Origin: Methanosarcina siciliae T4/M
GTDB taxonomy: Archaea > Halobacteriota > Methanosarcinia > Methanosarcinales > Methanosarcinaceae
Direction: 5' to 3'
DNA length: 64,000 nucleotides
NCBI RefSeq assembly: GCF_000970085.1
Contig: NZ_CP009506.1
Location: 2,356,001 to 2,420,000 of the forward strand
A program made the translations under genes and the position numbers. Positions 47,434-55,608 of the stretch are shown one piece after another (positions within the stretch are counted from its first letter, which is position 1; each line of letters begins with the position of its first letter). The notes beneath the pieces are model-generated. The model saw only the letters and a program-made list of their open reading frames with translations. It searched no databases and was not told where the DNA came from.

Positions 47434-47573
47434 CAAGCGAATCTGATCAATGGTCTGACAACGAATTATACGATAAGTAGTGACGGGTTAAAATGGACTG
47501 TCACAATAAGGAACGACGTTAAATTCCATGACAGTTTGCCTTTAACAGCTGAGGATCTGGCTTTCACCTAAAA
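47434..47573 (+). pseudogene. Fragment of a third binding-protein gene (duplicate)
   Basis: About 140 nt nearly identical to 40288-40428 of the first binding-protein gene. Translation gives QANLINGLTTNYTISSDGLK, then WTVTIRNDVKFHDSLPLTAE and DLAFT-stop. The 5' junction is abrupt (KGQQ joins at QANLI) and the copy ends at a TAA just after FT. It marks the start of a second, decayed copy of the transporter operon. Confidence 0.85.
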
Positions 47574-47652
47574 ACCCTTAAAAGTGTGCATTTAATTACC
47601 TACCAATGCCCAATAAATAGAAATTTTGCAGTTTGCTTTTCGGCTCCGTATA

Positions 47653-48459
47653 TTATCGTTTACCGACAAAAAGCGTACCAACGCTGCCCCCTTTGACGAT
47701 TTCATACAGATCAGACGGATTTTTGCCGTTTGTAATGATAGTATCAATCCCCTGCGCAGTTGCCAGCTTTGCGGCTTGCAGTTTCGTTTTCATACCGCCT
47801 GTACCACGCCGGGAACCAGCTCCCCCGGCCAATGATTGCACGCCCTCGTCTATTGCGTTGATACACTCTATCCGTTTTGCGTTGGGATGGAGGCGAGGAT
47901 CGCTGTCATAAAGGCCGTCAATGTCGGACAGAATGACGAGTTTCTGCGCTCTGCACAATACTGCGACAACCGCAGAAAGCATATCGTTATCGCCAAACAG
48001 TCTATCTTCCGATTCTATTTCGGTATAGCTAACCGAGTCGTTTTCATTTACAACCGGGATAATGCCCATTTCGAGCAAGGCGTCAAAGGTGTTTATCAGA
48101 TTTTCCTTCTTTTCCTCAATTTCCATATCCTCGGCGTTCAACAAAATCTGTGCGATAGTCTTGTCGTAGTCATTGAAAAATTTGTCGTATAAGTACATAA
48201 TGCTGCATTGTCCTACCGCAGCGGCAGCCTGCTTCAAACGCATACTCGTTGGGCGTGTTTTCATTTGCAGCTTATTCGTGCCCACAGCAATCGCGCCAGA
48301 TGAAACTAAAATGACTTCATGGCCCATGTTCTGAATATCGGACAGTACACAGGCAATGCGGTCAAAGGAACGCAGATCGCTTTTCCCTATATAATTTGTC
48401 AAGGTAGAAGTCCCTACTTTGACAACAATTCTGTTTTGATACAAACTCAAATTATTCAC
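47653..48459 (-). CDS. proB: Glutamate 5-kinase, no PUA domain
   Basis: Phosphorylates glutamate at the gamma carboxyl, the first step of proline synthesis. The 268-residue product has the amino-acid-kinase fold: NRIVVKVGTSTLTN, HEVILVSSGAIAVGTNKL, RLKQAAAAVGQCSIMYLYDKFF, GIIPVVNENDSV, FGDNDMLSAVVAVLCRAQKLVILSDIDGLYDSDP and the late GTGGMKTKLQAAKLA. The C-terminal PUA domain of E. coli ProB is missing, as in some bacterial and archaeal forms. Codon choice is richer in GC-ending arginine and glycine codons than neighbouring genes. No proA or proC is nearby. It overlaps none of the transporter copies and is followed upstream by the YbaK-type gene 10 nt away. Confidence 0.93.
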   Translation of the reverse strand: MNNLSLYQNRIVVKVGTSTLTNYIGKSDLRSFDRIACVLSDIQNMGHEVILVSSGAIAVGTNKLQMKTRPTSMRLKQAAAAVGQCSIMYLYDKFFNDYDKTIAQILLNAEDMEIEEKKENLINTFDALLEMGIIPVVNENDSVSYTEIESEDRLFGDNDMLSAVVAVLCRAQKLVILSDIDGLYDSDPRLHPNAKRIECINAIDEGVQSLAGGAGSRRGTGGMKTKLQAAKLATAQGIDTIITNGKNPSDLYEIVKGGSVGTLFVGKR

Positions 48460-48469
48460 CTTTCTTTCT

Positions 48470-49015
48470 CTACACGTGAATAATCTTGGGAGAGTGTTTT
48501 GTAAACGTCAGAAAATCATGGAAGATTTGTGATGTTTTGATTTTCATAAACCCGGTAGTTGTGCCGTCGCTGCACCCATACCATTCTTCCGCAAGAACGT
48601 CTTTATCGAAAGCAATCTGTACCCCATTGTCCTTATCCAATAAGGCGCTGAAAACAGTCGTCGCACCTATCTTTGTTCCCAGCATCTTTCCCATCAAGTA
48701 CGCAGGAGCAAAAGAAACGCGGGAAATACCCAATGCATTACTGAACTCCTTTGCGCTAAACGGCTTGTCTGCTGTGGTAACATAAAGAAAAAAATCTGTC
48801 TGCTTTCTGTTGCACAGAAACAGCGTCTTGACCATTTCCATATCTAACGCCTTATTAATCTGAACGCAATCGTCCATCGTAATTGCCTCGTCGGTATCGA
48901 CGCGCTCAAATGGGATATGCAGGTCTTGCAATACTCTATATGTTTTTTCCTGGAGCTCCGTCTTAAACCTGGATGGCGCTGTTGTATAAATCTCACTTAC
49001 AAAGAACATAATCAA
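48470..49015 (-). CDS. YbaK/EbsC-type aminoacyl-tRNA deacylase domain protein
   Basis: A 181-residue protein of the YbaK/ProX trans-editing superfamily, whose members hydrolyse mischarged tRNAs such as Cys- or Ala-tRNA(Pro). Recognisable are LQDLHIPFERVDTDEAITMDDCVQIN, KTLFLCNRKQTDFFLYVTTADKPFSAKEFSNALG, and LGTKIGATTVFSALLDKDNGVQIAFDKDVL, which correspond to the ProX-like branch. The gene is 10 nt before proB on the same strand; a proline link for the pair is plausible. Stop TAA, start ATG near 49009-49015 with several options. Confidence 0.88.
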   Translation of the reverse strand: MIMFFVSEIYTTAPSRFKTELQEKTYRVLQDLHIPFERVDTDEAITMDDCVQINKALDMEMVKTLFLCNRKQTDFFLYVTTADKPFSAKEFSNALGISRVSFAPAYLMGKMLGTKIGATTVFSALLDKDNGVQIAFDKDVLAEEWYGCSDGTTTGFMKIKTSQIFHDFLTFTKHSPKIIHV

Positions 49016-49131
49016 TTTCCTTTCACTTGAAATACCTGCATTTATAGGGTATCAGGTATTTATGGATTACGAAAGCAAATGTTTATCATAATTAACATGA
49101 CATATCCAGATGTAAAGTAGGTGAGAATCGT

Positions 49132-50022
49132 ATGGACTTGAACATTCAAAAATACATGGCTTTTGTCAAAACTGTTGAATATGGCAGCTTTACAAAGGCG
49201 GCAGAAGTATTGAACTACTCTCAATCCGGTATCAGCCGCATGATTAACGATTTGGAAAAGGAATGGAGCGTGTCGATTCTTGAACGTGGGCGCGCCGGTG
49301 TGCGCCTGACTTCCGATGGATTAAAATTATTGCCGTTTGCTCAAAATGTATGTAACGAATATCAGAAATTGCAGGTGCAAGTGGACGAACTGAACGGCTT
49401 GAAATCAGGGCTAATTCGGATTGGTACATTTTCAAGCGTAGCGACCCATTGGCTTCCGAATATCATCAAAGAGTTTCAAAAGGACTATCCTAATATTGAT
49501 TACGAGCTTCTGTTGGGTGACTATACGGAAATTGAAAGCTGGATTTCCGAGGGGCGCGTGGATTGCGGTTTCCTCCGGCTTCCTACACACCCGGAGTTTG
49601 AAACGATTTTTTTGGAGCAGGATAAGCTGCTTGTTGTTTTGCCGGAAGGTCATCCGATGGCCGACTGCGAATGTTTTCCTGTAAAGGCGCTATGTGACTA
49701 CCCTTTCATGCTTTTAGAAAAAGGCGCCAAGGCTGAAATATCGGAAATATTTGAAAAATGTAATATTGAACCAAAAGTACATTTTACGACATGGGATGAT
49801 TATGCCATCATGTCAATGGTCGAAAGCGGATTGGGGATTAGTATTTTGCCGGAGCTTATTTTGCAGCGTATTCCATACCGAATTGCAATAAAGGAACTGG
49901 ACATTCCGGCGTACCGTAAGATTGGTCTTGCAATGAGAGATAAAAAATCTGCATCGATTGCAGTTAAACGATTTTTAGACCATCTGCAATATAGGAACAA
50001 CTCTAAGAAAGAAAAGGTATAG
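49132..50022 (+). CDS. LysR-family transcriptional regulator
   Basis: A 296-residue LysR regulator. The winged HTH is MDLNIQKYMAFVKTVEYGSFTKAAEVLNYSQSGISRMINDLEKEWSVSILERGRAGVRLTSDG. The effector domain covers about residues 90-290, with SGLIRIGTFSSVATHWLPNIIKEFQKDYP and SMVESGLGISILPELIL. AGGTGAG precedes the ATG. It is divergent from the YbaK-type/proB pair across 116 nt, the classical LysR arrangement, so it probably controls them. LysR proteins are uncommon in this lineage and the codon use looks bacterial, supporting acquisition with the pair. Confidence 0.95.
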   Translation: MDLNIQKYMAFVKTVEYGSFTKAAEVLNYSQSGISRMINDLEKEWSVSILERGRAGVRLTSDGLKLLPFAQNVCNEYQKLQVQVDELNGLKSGLIRIGTFSSVATHWLPNIIKEFQKDYPNIDYELLLGDYTEIESWISEGRVDCGFLRLPTHPEFETIFLEQDKLLVVLPEGHPMADCECFPVKALCDYPFMLLEKGAKAEISEIFEKCNIEPKVHFTTWDDYAIMSMVESGLGISILPELILQRIPYRIAIKELDIPAYRKIGLAMRDKKSASIAVKRFLDHLQYRNNSKKEKV

Positions 50023-50175
50023 CAACTATTTTTTACCATTTTCAAGTTTCCACTTTGACGAAGAATATTCCTATTAGAACAGAAAGAAAACAAAATGACT
50101 TTACGCCTGTTATCTTTTCGTAGAACATAATAGGCGCAGATGCCATTACAGTAACTGGGTCACAATAACACGCAA

Positions 50176-50378
50176 GCGTTAAAAATCTCGGATAAAATTG
50201 CGGTATTTCTTGTAACCACAATGGTGGATGCTATTACTCAGGTTTAAATCTGGAATATTGTTCTCGACATTGTCGAAAGAATGAATATCGGAGTACTGGT
50301 CATAAGCCATGAAATAAATTTAATCAAAAGGCTATGCCATGATGTTGTTTATCTGGATGACATAAACCATGTCTGAAA
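50176..50378 (+). pseudogene. Fused remnants of nikD- and nikE-type ATPases (duplicate)
   Basis: 50176-50209 copies nikD-type sequence (ALKISDKIAVF, as at 46355). It joins directly to 50212-50371, a close copy of the nikE-type 3' end (TTMVDAITQ, IWNIVLDIVERMNIGVLVIS, HEINLIKRLCHDVVYLDD). A TAA falls after AITQV. The fusion means about 800 nt between the two points was deleted. Together with the fragment at 47434-47573 it shows an old second copy of the operon. Confidence 0.85.
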
Positions 50379-50589
50379 ACCATGTCTTAAACCGTATCTG
50401 GATAAAAATCCATATCCTTTTAATGAAACTTAAATATCTATACTCCACTAATGAAACATAATATATATCCCGAAGAGGATTCTCTTCAGCCTTATTTTAT
50501 TTGGAATAAAAGTACTGTGATTTAAAAAGCACTTTCATTCCTTTGTGCATGTTTTATGAAGTATTTAATGTTTGTTTTTTATTTCTAAA
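50379..50589. other. AT-rich flank
   Basis: No gene seen; TATA-like stretches and the beginning of the IS remnant's left flank. Confidence 0.3.
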
Positions 50590-51193
50590 CCTAAATTTGA
50601 CAGTTCCCACTATTTTAACTTCATTTTGTTAGTAAAATAAAAATAAGTGCTCTTTGTTTTATGTTATTTGATCAATTAATGGAAGAGAAAATGGAAGAGA
50701 AGGATTTTTTTGCCTTAAGTCAAACAAGGATTTGACACTTGAAGAAGCATTGAAAATATACCGAAAAAAGGATTCCATCGAAAAAATATTCCACTCATTA
50801 AAAAACGAAATTCAGATTAAACCGTTAAGAGTGTGGTCAGAGGATAGCATTTATGGGGCTGTTATACTGGGATTTATTGCCCAGTTGTTCATATCGCTGA
50901 TGCGATATGAATTTGAGGATCTGAAACACAGGTCCACAAAATTCATCAAAAAAAGCTTGAAGAATTTGACACTTACTATCAAATTCAAGAAAAATGGGGT
51001 CAAAAACTATATTTTTGCGAATTTTGATCAAATCAATAGCTTGATTGTATCAAAAATGAGTGGAATTACGTAGAATATATAACAAATTTTTATAAATTTA
51101 TAGAACCTGTCAAGTCCATATGGACCAAAAAAGAAGGGAAATATTCAGTACCAATTAGTGGCTACTGTCAAACTGAGGTTACATAAATTTAGG
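50590..51193 (+). mobile_element. Internally deleted insertion sequence (IS4/IS1634-like)
   Basis: The left end CCTAAATTTGACAGT (50590-50604) and the right end, whose complement reads CCTAAATTTATGTAACCTCAGTTTGACAGT, form terminal inverted repeats; the left copy lacks 14 nt present in the right. Between them only the C-terminal part of a DDE transposase remains. Confidence 0.7.
50672..51073 (+). pseudogene. Transposase C-terminal fragment
   Basis: About 130 codons: REGFFCLKSNKDLTLEEALK, then KKDSIEKIFHSLKNEIQIKP, then LRVWSEDSIYGAVILGFIAQ. This is the catalytic-glutamate end (Y-x-x-K-D-x-IEKxFHSLKN) of IS4/IS1634-type transposases. The N-terminal two-thirds, with the two catalytic aspartates, is missing, and no start codon fits, so it is dead. 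Confidence 0.88.
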
Positions 51194-51257
51194 AAACCAA
51201 ATTGCGTGCGGTTCCCGTCCTTGAGGGGATGTCCGACAATTACTGCTAGTAATGAAA

Positions 51258-51780
51258 TTAAATTATCTGCTTGTGGATTGGAACTTTTTTACAAGATTTA
51301 TTTTCTTTCCCTATTACTCGAATCTTAAAGTGAAAAAATTGATAGGTATCAGTTCTATCTTGGCAGATATCATTTGCAACAATAATCTCCTGTTTAATCT
51401 CCTGTTTAATCTCCTGTTTAATCTCCTGTTTAATCTCCTGTTTAATCTCCTGTTTAATCTCCTGTTTAATCTCCTGTTTAATCTCCTGTTTAATCTCCTG
51501 TTTAATCTCCTGTTTATGGTCCACTGTTAGTTGGGAATTGTATGCCAGTTCAAATACTCCCTTTTTGTTTTTCATAAAACGAGATTCTTTATCAGTCAAG
51601 CTTACTTTCTCAATACTGTTTTTTTCAAATTCCATATCTTTTTTCAATTCATTGTTGACATATTCTCCAATAACTCTCAAGACCTCTTCCAAAACCACAT
51701 TAATTGTTCTAAAATCTGGTCCAAGTTTTCAGCCAAATACATGTAAACTATATTCTCTCGAACGGGATAAGATCTCGAAT
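51258..51780 (-). pseudogene. IS1182-like transposase remnant with KQEI expansion
   Basis: Minus-strand text includes YSLHVFG-stop-KLGPDFRTIN (the DUF772 N-terminal domain), VLEEVLRVIGEYVNNELKKD, and SLTDKESRFMKNKKGVFELA followed by YNSQLTVDH, the core of IS1182-type transposases, then IVANDICQDRTDTYQFF. Between VDH and IVAND, eleven copies of Lys-Gln-Glu-Ile have been added in frame by a 12-bp repeat. The C-terminal domain is lost. Confidence 0.8.
51387..51516. repeat. 12-bp minisatellite, eleven copies
   Basis: Unit CTCCTGTTTAAT, eleven perfect tandem copies (the last one partial). Perfect identity implies recent expansion. It is in frame within the transposase remnant. Confidence 0.97.
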
Positions 51781-51992
51781 ATCCGGGGTAAAGTCCAAAC
51801 TTGATTTTTGGTTTGATGAAAACCATAATTAAGATATATGAGGATTAATTATAAAATTGAAATTATGTTTTCCTCAGAATACTCATATTATTGAAGGTTA
51901 TTGTCGGACAACCTGTAAAGGATGGGATATTCGTGACCCCTCCCGCTCCCATTGTAATAAAAATTTTTATTATTGTGGCTGTTTTATCTGCT

Positions 51993-52538
51993 TCATTCCA
52001 TTTTGCAGTTCCAATCATAGGGAATAATATTATTGGAAATGGGATTAACCCGCCTTTCGTCAACATCTTCAGGGTCATATAGTAGGGAAGGCATTCCTAT
52101 CACTACAGATACATCATTGCCTACATTTTTTGTACCGTGAAAAACCCCCGGTGGAATATAAACTGTACGTGGGTATCTATCTCCCATAAAAATTTCATTT
52201 AAAACTTTATATGTAGGGGAATCTTCTCGATAGTCATATAAGACAACTTTTACCATTCCACTTACACAAAATAGGTGATCTTCCTGTTTAGAGTGAAGAT
52301 GCCAGCCTTTTATCATTCCGGGGTAAGAATAGGAAGCAATTATCTGCTTGATATCCTGTGCTTTCAGATCCTCATCGTCTAAACGTATGAGCTCGGTCAA
52401 AAAGCCTCTCTCATCGCTAAACAATTTAGTATCCTTTACAACAACACCTTCAATGGGCTTTTCCCCATAAAAACCTGGAATGTTTTGGACCCTTGGCTTT
52501 TCCAGTTTATTAAAATCCTCCATACTTTTCACTTGCAT
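51993..52538 (-). CDS. dTDP-4-dehydrorhamnose 3,5-epimerase-like (RmlC) cupin
   Basis: A 181-residue cupin of the RmlC family, which epimerises dTDP-sugar intermediates for surface glycans. Features are IEGVVVKDTKLFSDERGFLTELIR, the catalytic-His segment SYPGMIKGWHLHSKQEDHLFCVSGMVKVVLYDYREDSPTY, and RTVYIPPGVFHGTKNVGND. The WHLH...D dyad and the YIPPGxxHG motif are standard, though the rest is diverged, so the exact sugar is not certain. GAGGTG precedes the ATG. No other rml gene is close. An eroded IS lies directly downstream. Confidence 0.88.
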   Translation of the reverse strand: MQVKSMEDFNKLEKPRVQNIPGFYGEKPIEGVVVKDTKLFSDERGFLTELIRLDDEDLKAQDIKQIIASYSYPGMIKGWHLHSKQEDHLFCVSGMVKVVLYDYREDSPTYKVLNEIFMGDRYPRTVYIPPGVFHGTKNVGNDVSVVIGMPSLLYDPEDVDERRVNPISNNIIPYDWNCKME

Positions 52539-52621
52539 TTTTACACCTCTTTTTTCCTACATCTATGATATTAATCCTTACAGTTCTCAATATAGTTATA
52601 TAAGGCAATAATTTGTTAAAC

Positions 52622-52810
52622 TTAACAATATGTAACGCTATCTTCGCTTGATTCTGTCGTCATTAAGGATTTACCCTTTTCTTCTTCCCGGAAACCGGTT
52701 TTCCCTTTGCAGATAATGTCCTCTACTTCAAAATAGACTACTTTGCCAGGATTAAGAGACCGGAATAACCTGAATTCTTCTTCACATGTGCAATGCAATT
52801 CGCATTCCAT
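52622..52810 (-). CDS. Hypothetical small protein
   Basis: A 62-residue acidic ORF: MECELHCTCEEEFRLFRSLN at the start, then PGKVVYFEVEDIICKGKTGF and an acidic tail. The N-terminal CxxxCxC and the EVED strand look protein-like, but the ribosome site is weak and I know no family. It may be real or a relic. Confidence 0.35.
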   Translation of the reverse strand: MECELHCTCEEEFRLFRSLNPGKVVYFEVEDIICKGKTGFREEEKGKSLMTTESSEDSVTYC

Positions 52811-53936
52811 CAAAGAATAGTAGCGTTAATTTCTGGAATGGGGTTTTCTATAGTTTTTTACTTTAATTCCTCAGTTTTATAATCACCACCTGTATAGGTT
52901 ATCATGTTCATCTTTTAATATTTTCTAATATTATGCTTCCACAAGCTATCTATAATTTTAAGATATTTAAATGTTATTTTTTTAATTTTTTGTATTACTA
53001 ATACAATAAAATTATATAAATTTATATTACAAACTCTAATGTAATGAATTATATTTCAAAATTTATAAAATATATTCAGTACTTTCAGGCTTTTGATCAT
53101 AAAAACCTGAATTCTATATGCGCAGAATATGCATACGGTCTAAAAAGTAAATAGGTCCACAGATTACAGGCTATAAATGAGCTTATAACAAAACTAACAA
53201 TAAAAGAGATATGGGAAAAAGATCTGGATATTTGAAGGTATGGTTTTTCTATAGTAAATTCTTGTTAAAACTGCCCGCTTTATTTCATACTCTCGAATTC
53301 CCCATCAGGTATCCTCCAAAACCCGTGACCTCGAACAGGATGGGATATACAATCCAGGATGGGATATACAATCCAGCGCTCAAGTTCTCCGAGGCCGGAG
53401 GCTGCAAAGGGGCTTAATCTCTCATGATGTAGTAGAAAAACAGGGCAAGAAGGGCTATTCCTCCGAATCTTTTTTATTTTCCAGTTTTTCATGTTTTCTG
53501 CTACTTTTTCAGGCTTTTTTTGTGCATAGCAATTAGTTCCTTTATAATGTTTTTGAGTCTGATGGACTTTATTGTCTATCGTGTTTGGTTTAGTCGAATG
53601 TTCGCTTTTGAGAAAAAGAACAAACTTTATAAGATATGCAAGAAATCTCATGAGAGCCTGAAGCTGATAGAAACAAATGGATAAAATAATTGAGCTAAAC
53701 TTCAGAATCAACTATAGTAAAGTTGAGAGTAAAAACCAAAACATAGACAAAAAAATAACTTGTAAAAACATTATTTCATTTGATTTTCGGCTTTTATAGG
53801 TCAATTTTGTAAAGCATATATAAATCGTATTGCCAAATACTATCTAAATAATATTAGTTTAATAAGAAAAATATATATGATAAGTATACATACTTTACAT
53901 TGTAGAAAAATTAAAACAAACTTATGAGGGGGAAAA
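52811..53936. other. Long AT-rich intergenic region
   Basis: About 1.1 kb without a recognisable gene; much of 52920-53110 is extremely AT-rich. A 19-bp unit GATGGGATATACAATCCAG is repeated twice head to tail at 53338-53376. A GAGGGGG site at its end serves DUF1699. Confidence 0.5.
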
Positions 53937-54344
53937 ATGAAAATTAGAGTAGTTAGTTCCAGAGAAGAAATCTCAACACTTAATCCTAATGAGCGTATCG
54001 CACACCTGACATTCAGGCCTTCGAACAAAGATATTTTTGAACTGGTAGAGAGTTGCCCGAGGATTGAGGTAGTCCAGTTGCCCAAATCTTATATGGCTAC
54101 TATCTCTAATTCCATAAAAATGTTCCTTCAGATGCAAAGAATCCAGCTTCTCGAAGGAGATATCTGGGGGCACAGGAAAGATATAAACGAATATTATATA
54201 GTTCCGTCTTCATTGATTGAAAATATTAAGGAAATGAAAATCGAAGGCAAATCCACTGAGGAGATTGAGAAACAGATTTCAGGTGAGAGCAAGCTGAACC
54301 CCGAAATGGTTGCTTATATACTTGCAAAAGAAGTCCCTGTTTGA
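53937..54344 (+). CDS. DUF1699 family protein
   Basis: A 135-residue protein of the DUF1699 family, restricted to Methanosarcinales and relatives. It shows MKIRVVSSREEISTLNPNER, HLTFRPSNKDIFELVESCPR and the following IEVVQLPKSYMATISNSIKMFLQMQRIQLLEGDIWGHRKDINEYY, with a C-terminal helix KSTEEIEKQIS. GAGGGGG lies 5 nt before the ATG. Function unknown; the RKDxxEYY end has been taken as a possible regulator-like feature. Monocistronic. Confidence 0.92.
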   Translation: MKIRVVSSREEISTLNPNERIAHLTFRPSNKDIFELVESCPRIEVVQLPKSYMATISNSIKMFLQMQRIQLLEGDIWGHRKDINEYYIVPSSLIENIKEMKIEGKSTEEIEKQISGESKLNPEMVAYILAKEVPV

Positions 54345-54454
54345 ATTAAAATAGAATACAAATTAATTTATCAGTAAGTAGGTATTTGAGTAGGTGTTTG
54401 CCGGAGATTATATCAGATAGAAATGGGTTGTTCTGCGGTATATAATCTCCAGCT

Positions 54455-54965
54455 TAAATTTTTAAGTTTTTTTCTTATGGTTTGTTGTCGAAAAAGTATT
54501 ATGAACTGATCCTTCTCGAAAGACACCCGCACACACCCAGGAGAATGTTGTTGATTTTGTTCCTCTCAACTGGCGCAGCATATTCCTTATCCAGTTACTC
54601 AACATTGCAGGATTAGGCCCCATATATGAAGCTATCCTGAGAGCTTTATACGGTCCGGCTGTTTTCCTGTGGATTGTCCCGGGCACTATTTTTGCAGGCG
54701 GCGTGCATGATTATTTTCCTGGAATGGCAGACGTATTATTTACGGTGCTATGATAGCAGAAGGGGCTATAGCCCTTATCTGGGCCACTGCTGCAATGTCT
54801 TTCTTTCCAGGAGGAATAACCGGCCTGAGTGAGGTTACCGATGCAGGAGGTGCTGCCCTGGTTGTAAAGAATGTTTCAATGGGGCTGTTCGGATCTGCAG
54901 GAGTAATCTGTGCAGCCGTAGCCTGTGGATTATTTACCACCTATTTAAGGAAAAGATCTCTATAA
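54455..54965 (+). pseudogene. Decayed carbon-starvation transporter CstA
   Basis: Plus-strand pieces of CstA occur in order: LWFVVEKVL-stop-TDPSRKTPAH, ENVVDFVPLNWRSIFLIQLL, IAGLGPIYEAILRALYGPAV, FLWIVPGTIFAGGVHDYFPG, stop, then IIYGAMIAEGAIALIWATAA, MSFFPGGITGLSEV and AALVVKNVSMGLFGSAGVI. The HDYFxGM motif is a CstA hallmark. One in-frame TGA, a frameshift and at least three deletions leave perhaps a quarter of the usual 500-700 residues. Confidence 0.85.
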
Positions 54966-55608
54966 TCATCTTACTTGGTGAGTGAACAATGAATAAGCTA
55001 ATGGATCGCCGAATATGAAATGAAAATCTTCTTCTGCTACCAATTCATTTGGAATCTATTTTTTCTGCCGGCGGTCTTCTTTACGCTCCCCCGAATTCGT
55101 GTGTTGAAGAAAAATGAATTAGAAAAAACTTTGGTTTTTTCCAGATTTCGAAGAATATTTATAAAAATAGTTAGGAAGATATATGTAATGAGCTTTAGAA
55201 GGAACACTTTTACAATTTGATTTTTTGGCTTTACAGAAAGCTACTTATTCCAGCTTGGCTAAAATTGATAAAAAGATATCTTGACATTAGTTCAAATTAA
55301 TGGATGTCAATCATTTCGGAGGGGTTCTACAGAGTCATTTTTATAAAATTTTCAATAAAATATTGGGAAAATTTTACAAAGCTAATAAAAGAAAGATTAT
55401 TATCTTTTAGTTTACAATTATTTTGTAAATTTATGTGAATCTTCTTTGCCCAGTCTTTCTCGTAATCGAACTCGGTCGCGCTAACCCGCCAAACCTGAGA
55501 CAGTTCATACAGCAATGAGTTGCTATATTATCCTTACAGAGATTGGTCAAATTCAAAGTTTTCAAAATACTCGGAAAATTTAATAATTCATATACAGGGG
55601 GGCCTGAA
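54966..55608 (+). promoter_or_regulatory. AT-rich upstream region of the giant surface gene
   Basis: No supported gene in about 640 nt. Contains several TATA-like tracts and, at 55590-55605, the GGGGGGCC ribosome region of the next gene. Confidence 0.35.

Larger units (their letters stand above)
51230..51910 (-). mobile_element. Eroded insertion sequence (IS1182-like) with 14-bp ends
   Basis: TGTCCGACAATTACT at 51230-51244 and the complement of AAGGTTATTGTCGGACA at 51894-51910 (TGTCCGACAATAACC) are terminal inverted repeats. The interior keeps part of a transposase read on the minus strand, with stops and a minisatellite, and is far shorter than a full element. It lies 36 nt beyond the previous IS remnant. 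Confidence 0.75.

Noticed and set aside
50732..51073. Intact small gene reading for the transposase fragment
   Set aside because: It is clearly only the C-terminal third of a DDE transposase and no start fits.
53280..53711. Minus-strand 143-codon ORF
   Set aside because: No ribosome site, skewed composition, overlaps a 19-bp tandem repeat and no family recognised.
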